Positions 1 through 5,664 of a stretch of DNA of 5,664 nt are shown here, in pieces. The notes under the pieces are model-generated. The model was not told the DNA's origin and did not search any database. It worked only from the letters and a program-made list of their open reading frames with translations. The DNA comes from an uncultured Prevotella sp. GTDB taxonomy: Bacteria; Bacteroidota; Bacteroidia; Bacteroidales; Bacteroidaceae. Made by a program: the position numbers and the translations under genes. The stretch covers positions 1-5,664 of the forward strand of contig UQPD01000150.1 in the NCBI GenBank assembly GCA_900542795.1. Direction: 5' to 3'. Positions within the stretch are counted from its first letter, which is position 1. Each line of letters starts with the position of its first letter.

Positions 1-48
1 CGAGATTACTACGCGTCTCGTGGGCTCGGAGATGTGTATAAGAGACAG
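1..48 (+). other. Untrimmed Illumina Nextera adapter (not genomic)
   Basis: Bases 1-6 (CGAGAT) are the end of the P7 flow-cell sequence, bases 7-14 (TACTACGC) sit where the i7 index belongs, bases 15-29 are GTCTCGTGGGCTCGG, and bases 30-48 are the 19-bp Tn5 mosaic end AGATGTGTATAAGAGACAG. The order and spacing match the Nextera read-2 adapter exactly. From memory the index equals Nextera XT v2 N719 (GCGTAGTA on the sample sheet). This is library-preparation sequence that survived trimming and was assembled onto the contig end. The mosaic end is an artificial transposon end and must not be read as a natural mobile element. Confidence 0.98.
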
Positions 49-98
49 ATTGAAATGAGTGGTATGAATGACAAAATTAGGTGTTATGTAAGTTAGGA

Positions 99-236
99 GA
101 AGTAATAAGTAATAGGTAATAAGTAATACAAACTAAATAAGAGCAAGTAATAGGTAATACTATGGCTGCTTTATCAATTACTTATGACTTGCTTCTACTT
201 AGTTTGTATTACTTATTACCTATTACTTATTACTTC
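99..236. repeat. Long imperfect inverted repeat with 60-bp arms
   Basis: The left arm 99-158 is the reverse complement of the right arm 177-236. The outer 38 bp (99-136 against 199-236) match perfectly. The inner 22 bp carry five non-Watson-Crick positions, two of which are G-T. The loop is 159-176. A weaker outer match continues: 88-105 pairs with 244-261 with one mismatch if a 14-nt insertion in the right arm is looped out. The element lies 35 nt beyond the stop codon of the GHL10 gene, so its transcript would fold into a very long 3' hairpin. No U-run follows the hairpin on the minus strand, so it is not a standard intrinsic terminator. It could be a small non-autonomous element, a REPIN-like repeat or an mRNA-stabilising 3' structure; the sequence alone does not decide. 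Confidence 0.9.
101..159 (+). repeat. Heptamer repeat [A/G]GTAATA, left arm
   Basis: Four exact heptamers run head to tail at 101-128 (AGTAATA, AGTAATA, GGTAATA, AGTAATA). After a 17-bp spacer two more occur at 146-159 (AGTAATA, GGTAATA). The mirror set on the right arm is TATTACT, TATTACC, TATTACT, TATTACT at 207-234, plus two degraded units at 176-189. The inverted repeat is therefore built from a seven-base microsatellite-like unit, with the single GGTAATA variant at the matching place in both arms. Confidence 0.9.
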
Positions 237-266
237 CCCAAACTTACTTCTCCAAACTTACTTCCC
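230..266. repeat. 14-bp tandem repeat, about 2.6 copies
   Basis: The unit TTACTTCCCCAAAC (230-243) is followed by TTACTTCTCCAAAC (244-257) and a partial copy TTACTTCCC (258-266). The left side of the inverted repeat holds only one matching copy (92-105, reverse orientation, one mismatch to the nearer unit), so the right side appears expanded by one unit. The 14-bp period is twice the neighbouring heptamer period. The repeat ends 5 nt before the stop codon of the GHL10 gene and would lie in its 3' untranslated region. Confidence 0.8.
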
Positions 267-271
267 TTTAT

Positions 272-1708
272 TTATTTGCTTTCATTTCCGTACACATCAA
301 CAGCAGTTACTACATATCGACTATGTTTGAGTGCAGGTAGAGCTAACCATTTTTCGTAGTGAGTTTGGCGTAGACGTGTGGCAAGTAGGACATCTCCCAA
401 CACATTGTCCAAACGATAGACGTTGTAACTAACAGGACCATCGTTGTCGGTTACAGCATCCCATTTAAGTTGAAGCGTGTTACCTTCGAACGTTTGTTCT
501 ACGTGGGGAGCTGCAGGAGCAATGCTGTCGCACCAAGTCATGGGCGGAATTAAGGCAGGTTGTGCATAGAAAATGTTCTTTGCCCAATCATAAAGTCCCT
601 TCTCATTCTTTAAAAAGAATTGGGCACGGAAAAAGGCTTGACCACCTAAACCTTCATTTCGTGCAACATACATCTGTCGTTGTACGGTGAGCAAGGGCCA
701 ATCTTTTTCCCGTTCGTTCAAAAAATAAATGCCGAGTCCAGGAACCACAGGACGACCATGGTCATTCTCTTTCCAATCAGCCAAGAAAGGGTAGTAGTGG
801 TCACCATCAAAGTACATCATGGGAAAAAGCATGTCCATCCATCCCTTCTCTAACCACAACTGTGCATCTTGCGACACCGCATCGCGTGCATTCCAACCTC
901 GTGAACTGTAACGTGAAAGGTCACTGTATTTACCAACAGGCGAACAACTCATCTTAACCCAAGGACGCACCGCTTTTACCGCATCGTGTATGGCAGAGAC
1001 ACAACGATTGATGTTCTCTTTACGCCAAATGGCTTTGTTGCGTCCGTTGGCATATTTGCGATAAGTGCGGTCGTCGTTAAAGGGTATACCAGCTTCGGGG
1101 TAACGAATGTAGTCGAGGTGAATGCCATCGACATCATAGTTCTTTACAATTTCTTGGCAAATGCTTGCAATGTAAGGCGCCGTGCCAGGAACACCGGGGT
1201 CCATCATCCATTGGTCGCCACATTTTTGGCAAAGTTCGGGATGCACATTGGGCAATGCAGCCTTGCCTAATTGTTTGCCTATTGCTACCTTGCAAATGGG
1301 GAATGCTACAACCCAGGCGTGACACTCCATGCCACGTTTGTGACATTCGTCAACAGCCAACTTTAGAGGGTCGTAACTTGGACGTTTGCCAGGCGTACCC
1401 GTAAACACACCATCCCATGGTTCAATGGCTGAGGGATAGGCCGTGGTAGAGCGTATGCGTGCTTGAAAGAGAACGGTGTTGATGCCAGCCTTTTTCATCT
1501 TGTCAAGCATTTGGCACAATGCTTTTTGTTGGGCTTCAGCTTGTTCTGCATTGCGTGCAGGTTGTTTGGGCCAATCCAATCCCATGAGTGTAGTAAGCCA
1601 TACCGCACGAACTTCGTAGGGTACGGCAGGGGTTATGGGCGAGTGAGTTGGTTGTGCTAAGGTGGTAAGGCTGCACAATGCTATGAGGAGTATGATAAAA
1701 GGGCGCAT
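272..1708 (-). CDS. Secreted GHL10-family (DUF187) glycoside hydrolase-like protein
   Basis: The 478-residue product starts with a signal peptide (about 1-18, charged Arg2, hydrophobic 4-18, likely cleavage after Ala18 in TLA-QP). A GHL10/DUF187 TIM-barrel domain follows at about 30-385. It opens with EVRAVWLTT (32-40) and contains the family hallmark DGIHLDYIRYPE (194-205), whose acidic residues probably lie in the active site, then SCSPVGKYSD (254-263) and DMLFPMMYFDGD (292-303). Residues about 395-478 look like a fibronectin type III-like module (LQLKWDAV, YNVYR, YVVTAVDVYGNES). Relatives include Bacillus YngK and E. coli YddW/DigH; DigH cleaves peptidoglycan glycan strands lacking stem peptides. 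An envelope glycan role is inferred; the exact substrate is unknown. Cys12 is not a convincing lipobox. The 63-nt gap to the upstream TPR gene has no TAnnTTTG box or terminator, so co-transcription is likely. The start is fixed by the signal peptide. Confidence 0.92.
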   Translation of the reverse strand: MRPFIILLIALCSLTTLAQPTHSPITPAVPYEVRAVWLTTLMGLDWPKQPARNAEQAEAQQKALCQMLDKMKKAGINTVLFQARIRSTTAYPSAIEPWDGVFTGTPGKRPSYDPLKLAVDECHKRGMECHAWVVAFPICKVAIGKQLGKAALPNVHPELCQKCGDQWMMDPGVPGTAPYIASICQEIVKNYDVDGIHLDYIRYPEAGIPFNDDRTYRKYANGRNKAIWRKENINRCVSAIHDAVKAVRPWVKMSCSPVGKYSDLSRYSSRGWNARDAVSQDAQLWLEKGWMDMLFPMMYFDGDHYYPFLADWKENDHGRPVVPGLGIYFLNEREKDWPLLTVQRQMYVARNEGLGGQAFFRAQFFLKNEKGLYDWAKNIFYAQPALIPPMTWCDSIAPAAPHVEQTFEGNTLQLKWDAVTDNDGPVSYNVYRLDNVLGDVLLATRLRQTHYEKWLALPALKHSRYVVTAVDVYGNESK

Positions 1709-1771
1709 AAGGGGTGTGGGATGATAAGGGCGTTAGTTATTATAATATAAGGAGTGTTTTCCCAAAAAAAA

Positions 1772-2725
1772 TTATCGTGCTTGCAGAATAAGCGGTTGCA
1801 CCATGCCGTGGGGAATACCTAATTGAATGGCACGGTTAATGTCGTTGCGAGCAGCCCGTTTTTCGCCGAGGTTGAGCAACATTTTAGCACGTTCTACGTA
1901 GTAAGCACCCTCTTGAGGTTCAAGAGAGATAAGTGTGTCGTAGTCAGCACGTGCCATGGCATGCATTTTGAGTTCAGCTTCTACAGCAGCCCTTGTGCTT
2001 AATGCATCGGTATTCTTGGGATGTGCTGACACAATCAAGTTAAGACGATTGAGTGCCTCTTTGGGTTGCCCCAACTGTTGCAAGGTGAGTGCATCCAATA
2101 TCTGTGCATTGGTGTTTTGCGGATTGTCAGTTAAGATAATTTGCAAGTCGGCGTGTGCATCACTGAAAAGACGGAGTTGATAGCGTGCAGCGGCACGCAC
2201 AAATCGGGCACGTTCAAGTAGTAGGGGAGTGACACCTTCAAAATCTGCTTTATCAAGCACCTGTTGTGCATCCTCCACAGCTTCATGGGCTTTGTTGAGT
2301 TGCAAGTTTGCTTCAGCTCGTGCAAGGCGGGCATCAAAATAGTTGGGGTACTCCTTAATAATGTCAGTTAACTTTTTTACTGCTTCCACATTCTGACCAC
2401 GTGCCATGTCTACAAGACCGAGATTGTATTTTATTACATGATTGCCAGGTGCGGTGGGACGTAATTTAAGAGCCTTGTTAAAAAGCTGTTCTGCTTGAGC
2501 AAGCGAGTCGGCGTGTAAGGCATTAAAGGCGCGACGTATGTGGTCGATATATTGCAAGGAGTCGTTGTGCTGTCGTTCAGCTATTTTCATATCGTCCTTG
2601 TAATCGTCGATGTTTTTGGCGCGTACGCCTCCTTTTCCGCGTTCAAGCGGAATAATGGTTTGAGCTTGTGTTAAGATAGTAAAGCTCCATAAGCTTATGA
2701 AAAAAAATATGCGTAACAATTTCAT
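1772..2725 (-). CDS. Secreted tetratricopeptide repeat (TPR) protein
   Basis: The 317-residue product has a clear signal peptide (MKLLR charged start, hydrophobic 6-18, likely cleavage after Ala21 in TQA-QT). A short polar linker follows (about 22-60), rich in charged residues. From about 62 to the end, roughly seven helical TPR-type units can be seen by eye, for example ADSLAQAEQLFNKALKLRP (72-90), NVEAVKKLTDIIKEYPN (112-128), PKEALNRLNLIVSAHPKN (221-238) and HAMARADYDTLISLEP (255-270). TPR arrays are protein-binding scaffolds; no catalytic domain is visible and the partner is unknown. The protein should act in the periplasm or be exposed on the envelope. It lies 63 nt upstream of the GHL10 gene on the same strand, so the two may act together, but that is inference. 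Met1 is supported because the next in-frame Met (residue 46) would lose the signal peptide. No Shine-Dalgarno sequence is visible. Confidence 0.9.
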   Translation of the reverse strand: MKLLRIFFFISLWSFTILTQAQTIIPLERGKGGVRAKNIDDYKDDMKIAERQHNDSLQYIDHIRRAFNALHADSLAQAEQLFNKALKLRPTAPGNHVIKYNLGLVDMARGQNVEAVKKLTDIIKEYPNYFDARLARAEANLQLNKAHEAVEDAQQVLDKADFEGVTPLLLERARFVRAAARYQLRLFSDAHADLQIILTDNPQNTNAQILDALTLQQLGQPKEALNRLNLIVSAHPKNTDALSTRAAVEAELKMHAMARADYDTLISLEPQEGAYYVERAKMLLNLGEKRAARNDINRAIQLGIPHGMVQPLILQAR

Positions 2726-2729
2726 GGGG

Positions 2730-2760
2730 CAAAGGTAGCTATATTCTTTAGTGCTGCATG
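2730..2760 (-). promoter_or_regulatory. Candidate Bacteroidetes promoter of the TPR-GHL10 unit
   Basis: The minus strand carries TACCTTTG (2737 to 2730), an exact match to the Bacteroidetes -7 consensus TAnnTTTG. Nineteen bases upstream is CATG (2760 to 2757), which matches the -33 consensus TTTG at only its last two bases. The -7 box ends four bases (CCCC) before the ATG, so transcription should start at or within a few bases of the start codon and the mRNA would be nearly leaderless. The position just downstream of the maeB terminator fits a promoter. The weak -33 box is the main doubt. Confidence 0.55.
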
Positions 2761-2829
2761 TAAAAGGTGCTATTTTTTATATTTATTTGTATGCGAGGGT
2801 GAGGTGTTTTTCAAAAAAATGGTTAGGTA

Positions 2830-2870
2830 ATAAAAAAACTTGGTTGCCGAAAAACATTCGGCAACCAAGT
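2830..2870 (-). terminator. Strong Rho-independent terminator of maeB
   Basis: Bases 2838-2870 form a perfect 14-bp stem (ACTTGGTTGCCGAA against TTCGGCAACCAAGT) with a 5-nt loop. On the minus strand the stem is followed directly by a run of seven T (complement of 2832-2838), giving a classic intrinsic terminator. It starts 22 nt after the malic enzyme stop codon. No T-run follows on the plus strand, so it acts in one direction. It separates maeB from the downstream TPR gene. Confidence 0.95.
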
Positions 2871-2892
2871 AGTAGGAAGGAATCTGAAAAAA

Positions 2893-5175
2893 TTATTTTT
2901 TCTTTTCATCGACAATCGCATCAATCACAGCAACAGCCGTGATGTTAACGATGTCGTTAACTGAGCTTTCAAAGTCGGTGAAGTGAATAGGTTTGTTCAA
3001 GCCCATTTGGATAGGACCAACCACCTCTTCGTTATCCTCAAGAGCCTTTACCATTTTATAGGAAGAGTTAGCGGCAGAGAGGTTCGGGAAGATGAGTGTG
3101 TTAACATCCTGACCTTTCAACTTATTGAAGGGGTACTTCTCATCGCGAAGATCTTTATCCATGGCAAAGTTGAGCTGCATTTCACCATCGATAGCCAAGC
3201 TGGGCTGTTCTTCGTGCAAACGTTCAACTACATGTTTTACGCTCAATGCACTACCATCTTTGTCAGTGCCAAAGTTAGAGTACGACAACATAGCCATAGC
3301 AGGTGTACGGTTAAAGAAACGTACGGTCTGTGCTGAAAGACGTGCAATGTCGTAGAGTGCCTCCTCGTCGGGATGACGATTAACCAAGGTGTCAGCAACA
3401 AAGAGAATACCCTTCTTGGTATTGATTAAGTGCATGGTGCCGAAGTGGTTGTAACCCTCGCGGATGCCAATAACCTCGCGTGCCACCTTAAAGGTGTTAG
3501 AGTATTTGGTGTAAAGACCTGTAATGAAGGCATCAGCTTCGCCTGTTTCCACCATCATCATGCCAAAGTAGTTGCGCTCATACATCTTGTCCTCAGCTTC
3601 TTGCGGAGTGTAGCCCTTACGTTCCATCTTCTTGGCAAAGAGTTGTGCATAGCGGTGACGACGTTCGTTTTGAGAGTCGTTGCGCAAGTTCAAGATTTCG
3701 ATGCCATCGAGGTTCAACTTCAATTCCTCAGCTGTTTGACGAATTTGTACGTCATTGCCCAACAAGATGGGGAAGCAAATGCCCTCTTCCTTAGCTCGTA
3801 CAGCAGCTTGGAGCATGTTGGGGTGTGTGCCTTCAGCATATACCACACGTTTGGGGTTAGAGCGAGCTGTATCGTAGAGGTTCTGCGTGAACTTACTTTC
3901 TTGACCCATCAACTCACGCAAGTGTTGGCGATAAGCCTTCCAGTCTTTAATAGGTGTGCGAGCTACACCGCTATCCATAGCAGCTTTGGCAACAGCCATT
4001 GAAACCTCGGTGATAAGACGGGGGTCAACAGGTTTGGGAATGAAGTAATCAGGACCAAAGGTGAAGTTGCGTACGTGGTAAGCACGGTTTACGATATCGG
4101 GTACAGGGCGACGTGCCAAGTCCGCAATAGCGCGAGCAGCTGCCATCTTCATTTCCTCGTTGATGGCAGAAGCAGCAGTGTCGAGTGCACCGCGGAAGAT
4201 ATAGGGGAAACCAATAACGTTGTTAATTTGGTTCGGATAGTCTGTGCGACCAGTACTCATCAAAACATCGGGGCGAGCAGCTGTAGCATCCTCGTATGAA
4301 ATTTCGGGTACGGGGTTGGCCAATGCAAAGATGATGGGGTTGTTAGCCATGGAGCGTACCATGTCTTGTGTGAGCACATTGCCTTTAGAAAGACCAACAA
4401 AGACATCGGCACCATTTACAGCCTCTGCCAAAGTGTGGACATCAGTGCGTGTGGTAGCAAATTCACGCTTTTGTGCATTCAGGTTTTCGCGGTCGGCAGT
4501 GATAACGCCCTTCGAGTCGAGCATCACTACATTCTCCTTTTTAGCACCAAAGGCGCAATAGAGGCGTGTGCATGAGATGGCTGCTGCACCCGCACCATTC
4601 ACTACAATCTTAACATCTTCGATATTCTTGCCAGCCACCATGAGTGCATTGATTAAACCAGCAGCCGAGATGATAGCTGTTCCGTGTTGGTCGTCGTGCA
4701 TCACGGGGATGTCGAGTTCAGCTTTAAGGCGCTGTTCAATTTCAAAGCACTCGGGTGCTTTAATATCTTCGAGGTTGATACCACCAAAGGTTGGAGCAAT
4801 GGCTTTAACGGCAGCAATAAACTTTTCGGGGTCTTTTTCGTTTACTTCGATGTCGAAAGCATCCACGCCCGCATAGATTTTAAACAAAAGGCTCTTGCCT
4901 TCCATCACGGGTTTACCGCTCATGGCACCTATGTCTCCCAGTCCGAGCACAGCGGTACCATTTGAAATTACTGCAACCAAGTTGCCTTTGTTAGTGTAGC
5001 GATAGGCGTCTTGTGGGTTTTGCTGAATTTCAAGACAGGGTTCAGCTACACCAGGTGAATATGCCAACGAAAGGTCGGTTTGTGTGCGGTAGGGTTTGGT
5101 GGGTACTACTTCTATTTTTCCCGGCTTGCCCATTTCGTGATAGCGAAGGGCAGCTTCTTTTGTTATTTTTACCAT
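2893..5175 (-). CDS. maeB: Malic enzyme, MaeB type, with C-terminal phosphotransacetylase-like domain
   Basis: This cytoplasmic enzyme oxidatively decarboxylates malate to pyruvate and CO2 while reducing NADP+ (or NAD+). Its 760 residues match the length of E. coli MaeB (759). The malic domain (about 15-160) holds SLAYSPGVAEP (36-46) with catalytic Tyr39 and the general base Lys94. Metal ligands Glu136, Asp137 (NLEDIKAP) and Asp162 (MHDDQHGTA) are present. The nucleotide-binding domain (about 161-400) has the Rossmann motif VVNGAGAAA (191-199); NADP preference is inferred from the family. The C-terminal domain (about 428-757) resembles phosphotransacetylase but lacks the Ser-Arg motif of active Pta near 727-740, so it should be a regulatory domain; acetyl-CoA acts on E. 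coli MaeB through this region. No frameshift or truncation is seen. The upstream sequence is AT-rich without a Shine-Dalgarno site, usual for Bacteroidetes. It is transcribed alone, with a terminator 22 nt downstream. Confidence 0.97.
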   Translation of the reverse strand: MVKITKEAALRYHEMGKPGKIEVVPTKPYRTQTDLSLAYSPGVAEPCLEIQQNPQDAYRYTNKGNLVAVISNGTAVLGLGDIGAMSGKPVMEGKSLLFKIYAGVDAFDIEVNEKDPEKFIAAVKAIAPTFGGINLEDIKAPECFEIEQRLKAELDIPVMHDDQHGTAIISAAGLINALMVAGKNIEDVKIVVNGAGAAAISCTRLYCAFGAKKENVVMLDSKGVITADRENLNAQKREFATTRTDVHTLAEAVNGADVFVGLSKGNVLTQDMVRSMANNPIIFALANPVPEISYEDATAARPDVLMSTGRTDYPNQINNVIGFPYIFRGALDTAASAINEEMKMAAARAIADLARRPVPDIVNRAYHVRNFTFGPDYFIPKPVDPRLITEVSMAVAKAAMDSGVARTPIKDWKAYRQHLRELMGQESKFTQNLYDTARSNPKRVVYAEGTHPNMLQAAVRAKEEGICFPILLGNDVQIRQTAEELKLNLDGIEILNLRNDSQNERRHRYAQLFAKKMERKGYTPQEAEDKMYERNYFGMMMVETGEADAFITGLYTKYSNTFKVAREVIGIREGYNHFGTMHLINTKKGILFVADTLVNRHPDEEALYDIARLSAQTVRFFNRTPAMAMLSYSNFGTDKDGSALSVKHVVERLHEEQPSLAIDGEMQLNFAMDKDLRDEKYPFNKLKGQDVNTLIFPNLSAANSSYKMVKALEDNEEVVGPIQMGLNKPIHFTDFESSVNDIVNITAVAVIDAIVDEKKK

Positions 5176-5236
5176 GTTTCGGGCTGTTAAATAGTTATTG
5201 TGTTATAGGATTTTCAATATTATCTCTTTTCGCAAG

Positions 5237-5271
5237 CAAATTTACGACTTTACTTTTATGTTGTGCGCAAT
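5237..5271 (-). promoter_or_regulatory. Candidate maeB promoter
   Basis: The minus strand has TAAATTTG (5244 to 5237), matching the Bacteroidetes -7 consensus TAnnTTTG. ATTG (5271 to 5268) is the nearest -33-like element, separated by 23 bases where 19-21 is usual, so spacing is suboptimal. Transcription would start near 5232 and leave a leader of roughly 57 nt before the maeB ATG. The leader is AT-rich and shows no riboswitch-like structure that I can recognise. Confidence 0.5.
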
Positions 5272-5532
5272 TTCTGCCCCTTTTTATCTTTTTGCCTAAA
5301 AAATAGCTACTTTTTTTGTAGTTATACCCTATTTTATGCGAAACAGTTGGAGTAGGTGGTTGTTTACACGCATCCTGCTTTCTTGTGCTTGGTGTGATAT
5401 AGCGGTTGGTTCCTTTTCTAAATTTAGGGCAGCGTTTTATTCAATGAAGTGCAGATTTTCCTATTTTGAGAGGTGGAAAATGCTATAAAATCACTTTTTT
5501 GCACCCTAAAGTGCATTTTTTTTGGGAAAAGT

Positions 5533-5563
5533 CTTGGTAGTAGAAAAATTATTACTACCTTTG
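5533..5563 (+). promoter_or_regulatory. Bacteroidetes-type promoter of the tRNA-Thr gene
   Basis: CTTG (5533-5536) is followed after exactly 19 bases by TACCTTTG (5556-5563). This fits the TTTG-N19-21-TAnnTTTG consensus of the Bacteroidetes primary sigma factor with one mismatch. The predicted start is near 5567-5570, giving a leader of roughly 40-45 nt that would be trimmed by tRNA processing. The downstream stable RNA gene on the same strand supports the call. Confidence 0.88.
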
Positions 5564-5610
5564 CACTCGCAAAACGGCAATACACCGTGATGCTATGTTT
5601 TTAAGTTTTT

Positions 5611-5664
5611 GCCTCTTTAGCTCAGTTGGCCAGAGCACGTGATTTGTAATCTCGGGGTCGTTGG
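5611..5664 (+). tRNA. tRNA-Thr (anticodon UGU), partial at 3' end
   Basis: The sequence starts with acceptor strand GCCTCTT, then TA, D-stem GCTC/GAGC with loop AGTTGGCCA (G18 G19 present), A26, anticodon stem CGTGA and loop TTTGTAA. The anticodon at loop positions 34-36 is TGT, which reads ACA (and other ACN by wobble), so it is threonine. Variable loop GGGTC and the first T-stem strand GTTGG follow, and the window stops exactly at canonical position 53. The T-loop, 3' T-stem and acceptor strand lie outside. The anticodon stem has a T-T mismatch at 29:41 (CGTGA against TCTCG). Confidence 0.93.

Larger units (their letters stand above)
5176..5610. other. Divergent intergenic region between maeB and tRNA-Thr
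   Basis: This 435-base AT-rich stretch has no credible protein gene on either strand. It holds the candidate maeB promoter on the left and the tRNA promoter on the right. Small structures include an 8-bp hairpin with one G-U pair and a loop of seven T (5303-5325), a 5-bp hairpin TGCAC/GTGCA followed by eight T (5500-5523), and a 4-bp ACGG/CCGT hairpin in the tRNA leader (5574-5588). The T/A-rich tract just upstream of the tRNA -33 box may act like an UP element. I see nothing specific in about 5326-5490. Confidence 0.7.

Noticed and set aside
49..261. The inverted repeat as a foldback chimera made during library preparation, since it lies next to the adapter
   Set aside because: A foldback artefact would give identical arms. 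The inner 22 bp differ at five positions and the right side has an extra 14-bp unit, so the arms have diverged naturally. Read-level confirmation was not possible here.
101..266. CRISPR-like array
   Set aside because: The repeats are 7 or 14 bases, contiguous and without unique spacers, and no cas gene is present.
162..359. 65-residue plus-strand reading frame rich in Leu and Tyr, resembling a membrane peptide
   Set aside because: Its sequence comes from the TATTAC repeats of the right arm and runs into the antisense of the GHL10 gene; no start signals are seen.
1646..1708. Lipoprotein signal with Cys12 in the GHL10 protein
   Set aside because: The residue before Cys12 is Leu, not Gly/Ala/Ser, and the hydrophobic stretch before it is too short; a standard signal peptidase I site after Ala18 fits better.
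3430..4002. 190-residue plus-strand reading frame inside maeB
   Set aside because: It is fully antisense to the conserved maeB coding sequence and shows no recognisable domain; long shadow frames are common opposite such genes.
5444..5488. 14-codon plus-strand reading frame between maeB and the tRNA
   Set aside because: Too short to support, no promoter or ribosome-binding signal upstream, and no recognised leader-peptide pattern.
5500..5523. Hairpin TGCAC/GTGCA followed by eight T as a plus-strand terminator
   Set aside because: The stem is only five base pairs and no plus-strand gene lies upstream in the window; the T-tract is as easily explained as an AT-rich element upstream of the tRNA promoter.

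Overview
The window looks like one end of a short-read contig from a Bacteroidales bacterium, probably Prevotella or a near relative. The phylum is supported by two promoter -7 boxes of the exact form TACCTTTG and a third TAnnTTTG box, by the lack of Shine-Dalgarno sequences before the starts, by moderately AT-rich DNA, and by the protein types. The genus is inference only. The first 48 bases are not genomic: they are an Illumina Nextera adapter with a readable i7 index, so real sequence starts at base 49.

Layout: bases 49-271 are non-coding and hold a long, imperfect inverted repeat (about 60 bp per arm) built from heptamers of the form [A/G]GTAATA, followed by a 14-bp tandem repeat. Three protein genes follow, all on the minus strand. 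In transcription order they are a malic enzyme of the MaeB type (5175 to 2893), a secreted TPR-repeat protein (2725 to 1772) and a secreted GHL10 glycosidase-like protein (1708 to 272). A strong intrinsic terminator at 2830-2870 closes the malic enzyme unit. The TPR gene has its own candidate promoter almost touching its start codon and probably carries the glycosidase gene in the same transcript. The inverted repeat lies in the 3' region of that transcript.

The right end (5176-5610) is a divergent intergenic region. It holds a candidate maeB promoter firing left and a very good Bacteroidetes promoter firing right into a tRNA-Thr(UGU) gene, which the window cuts after canonical position 53.

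Functionally, MaeB makes pyruvate and NAD(P)H from malate in the cytoplasm. The other two proteins are exported to the envelope; a cell-wall role is plausible for the glycosidase by family and unproven for the TPR protein. I found no CRISPR array, transposase, phage gene or defence system. The unusual items are the inverted repeat, the near-leaderless TPR promoter and the adapter; the coding content is ordinary.
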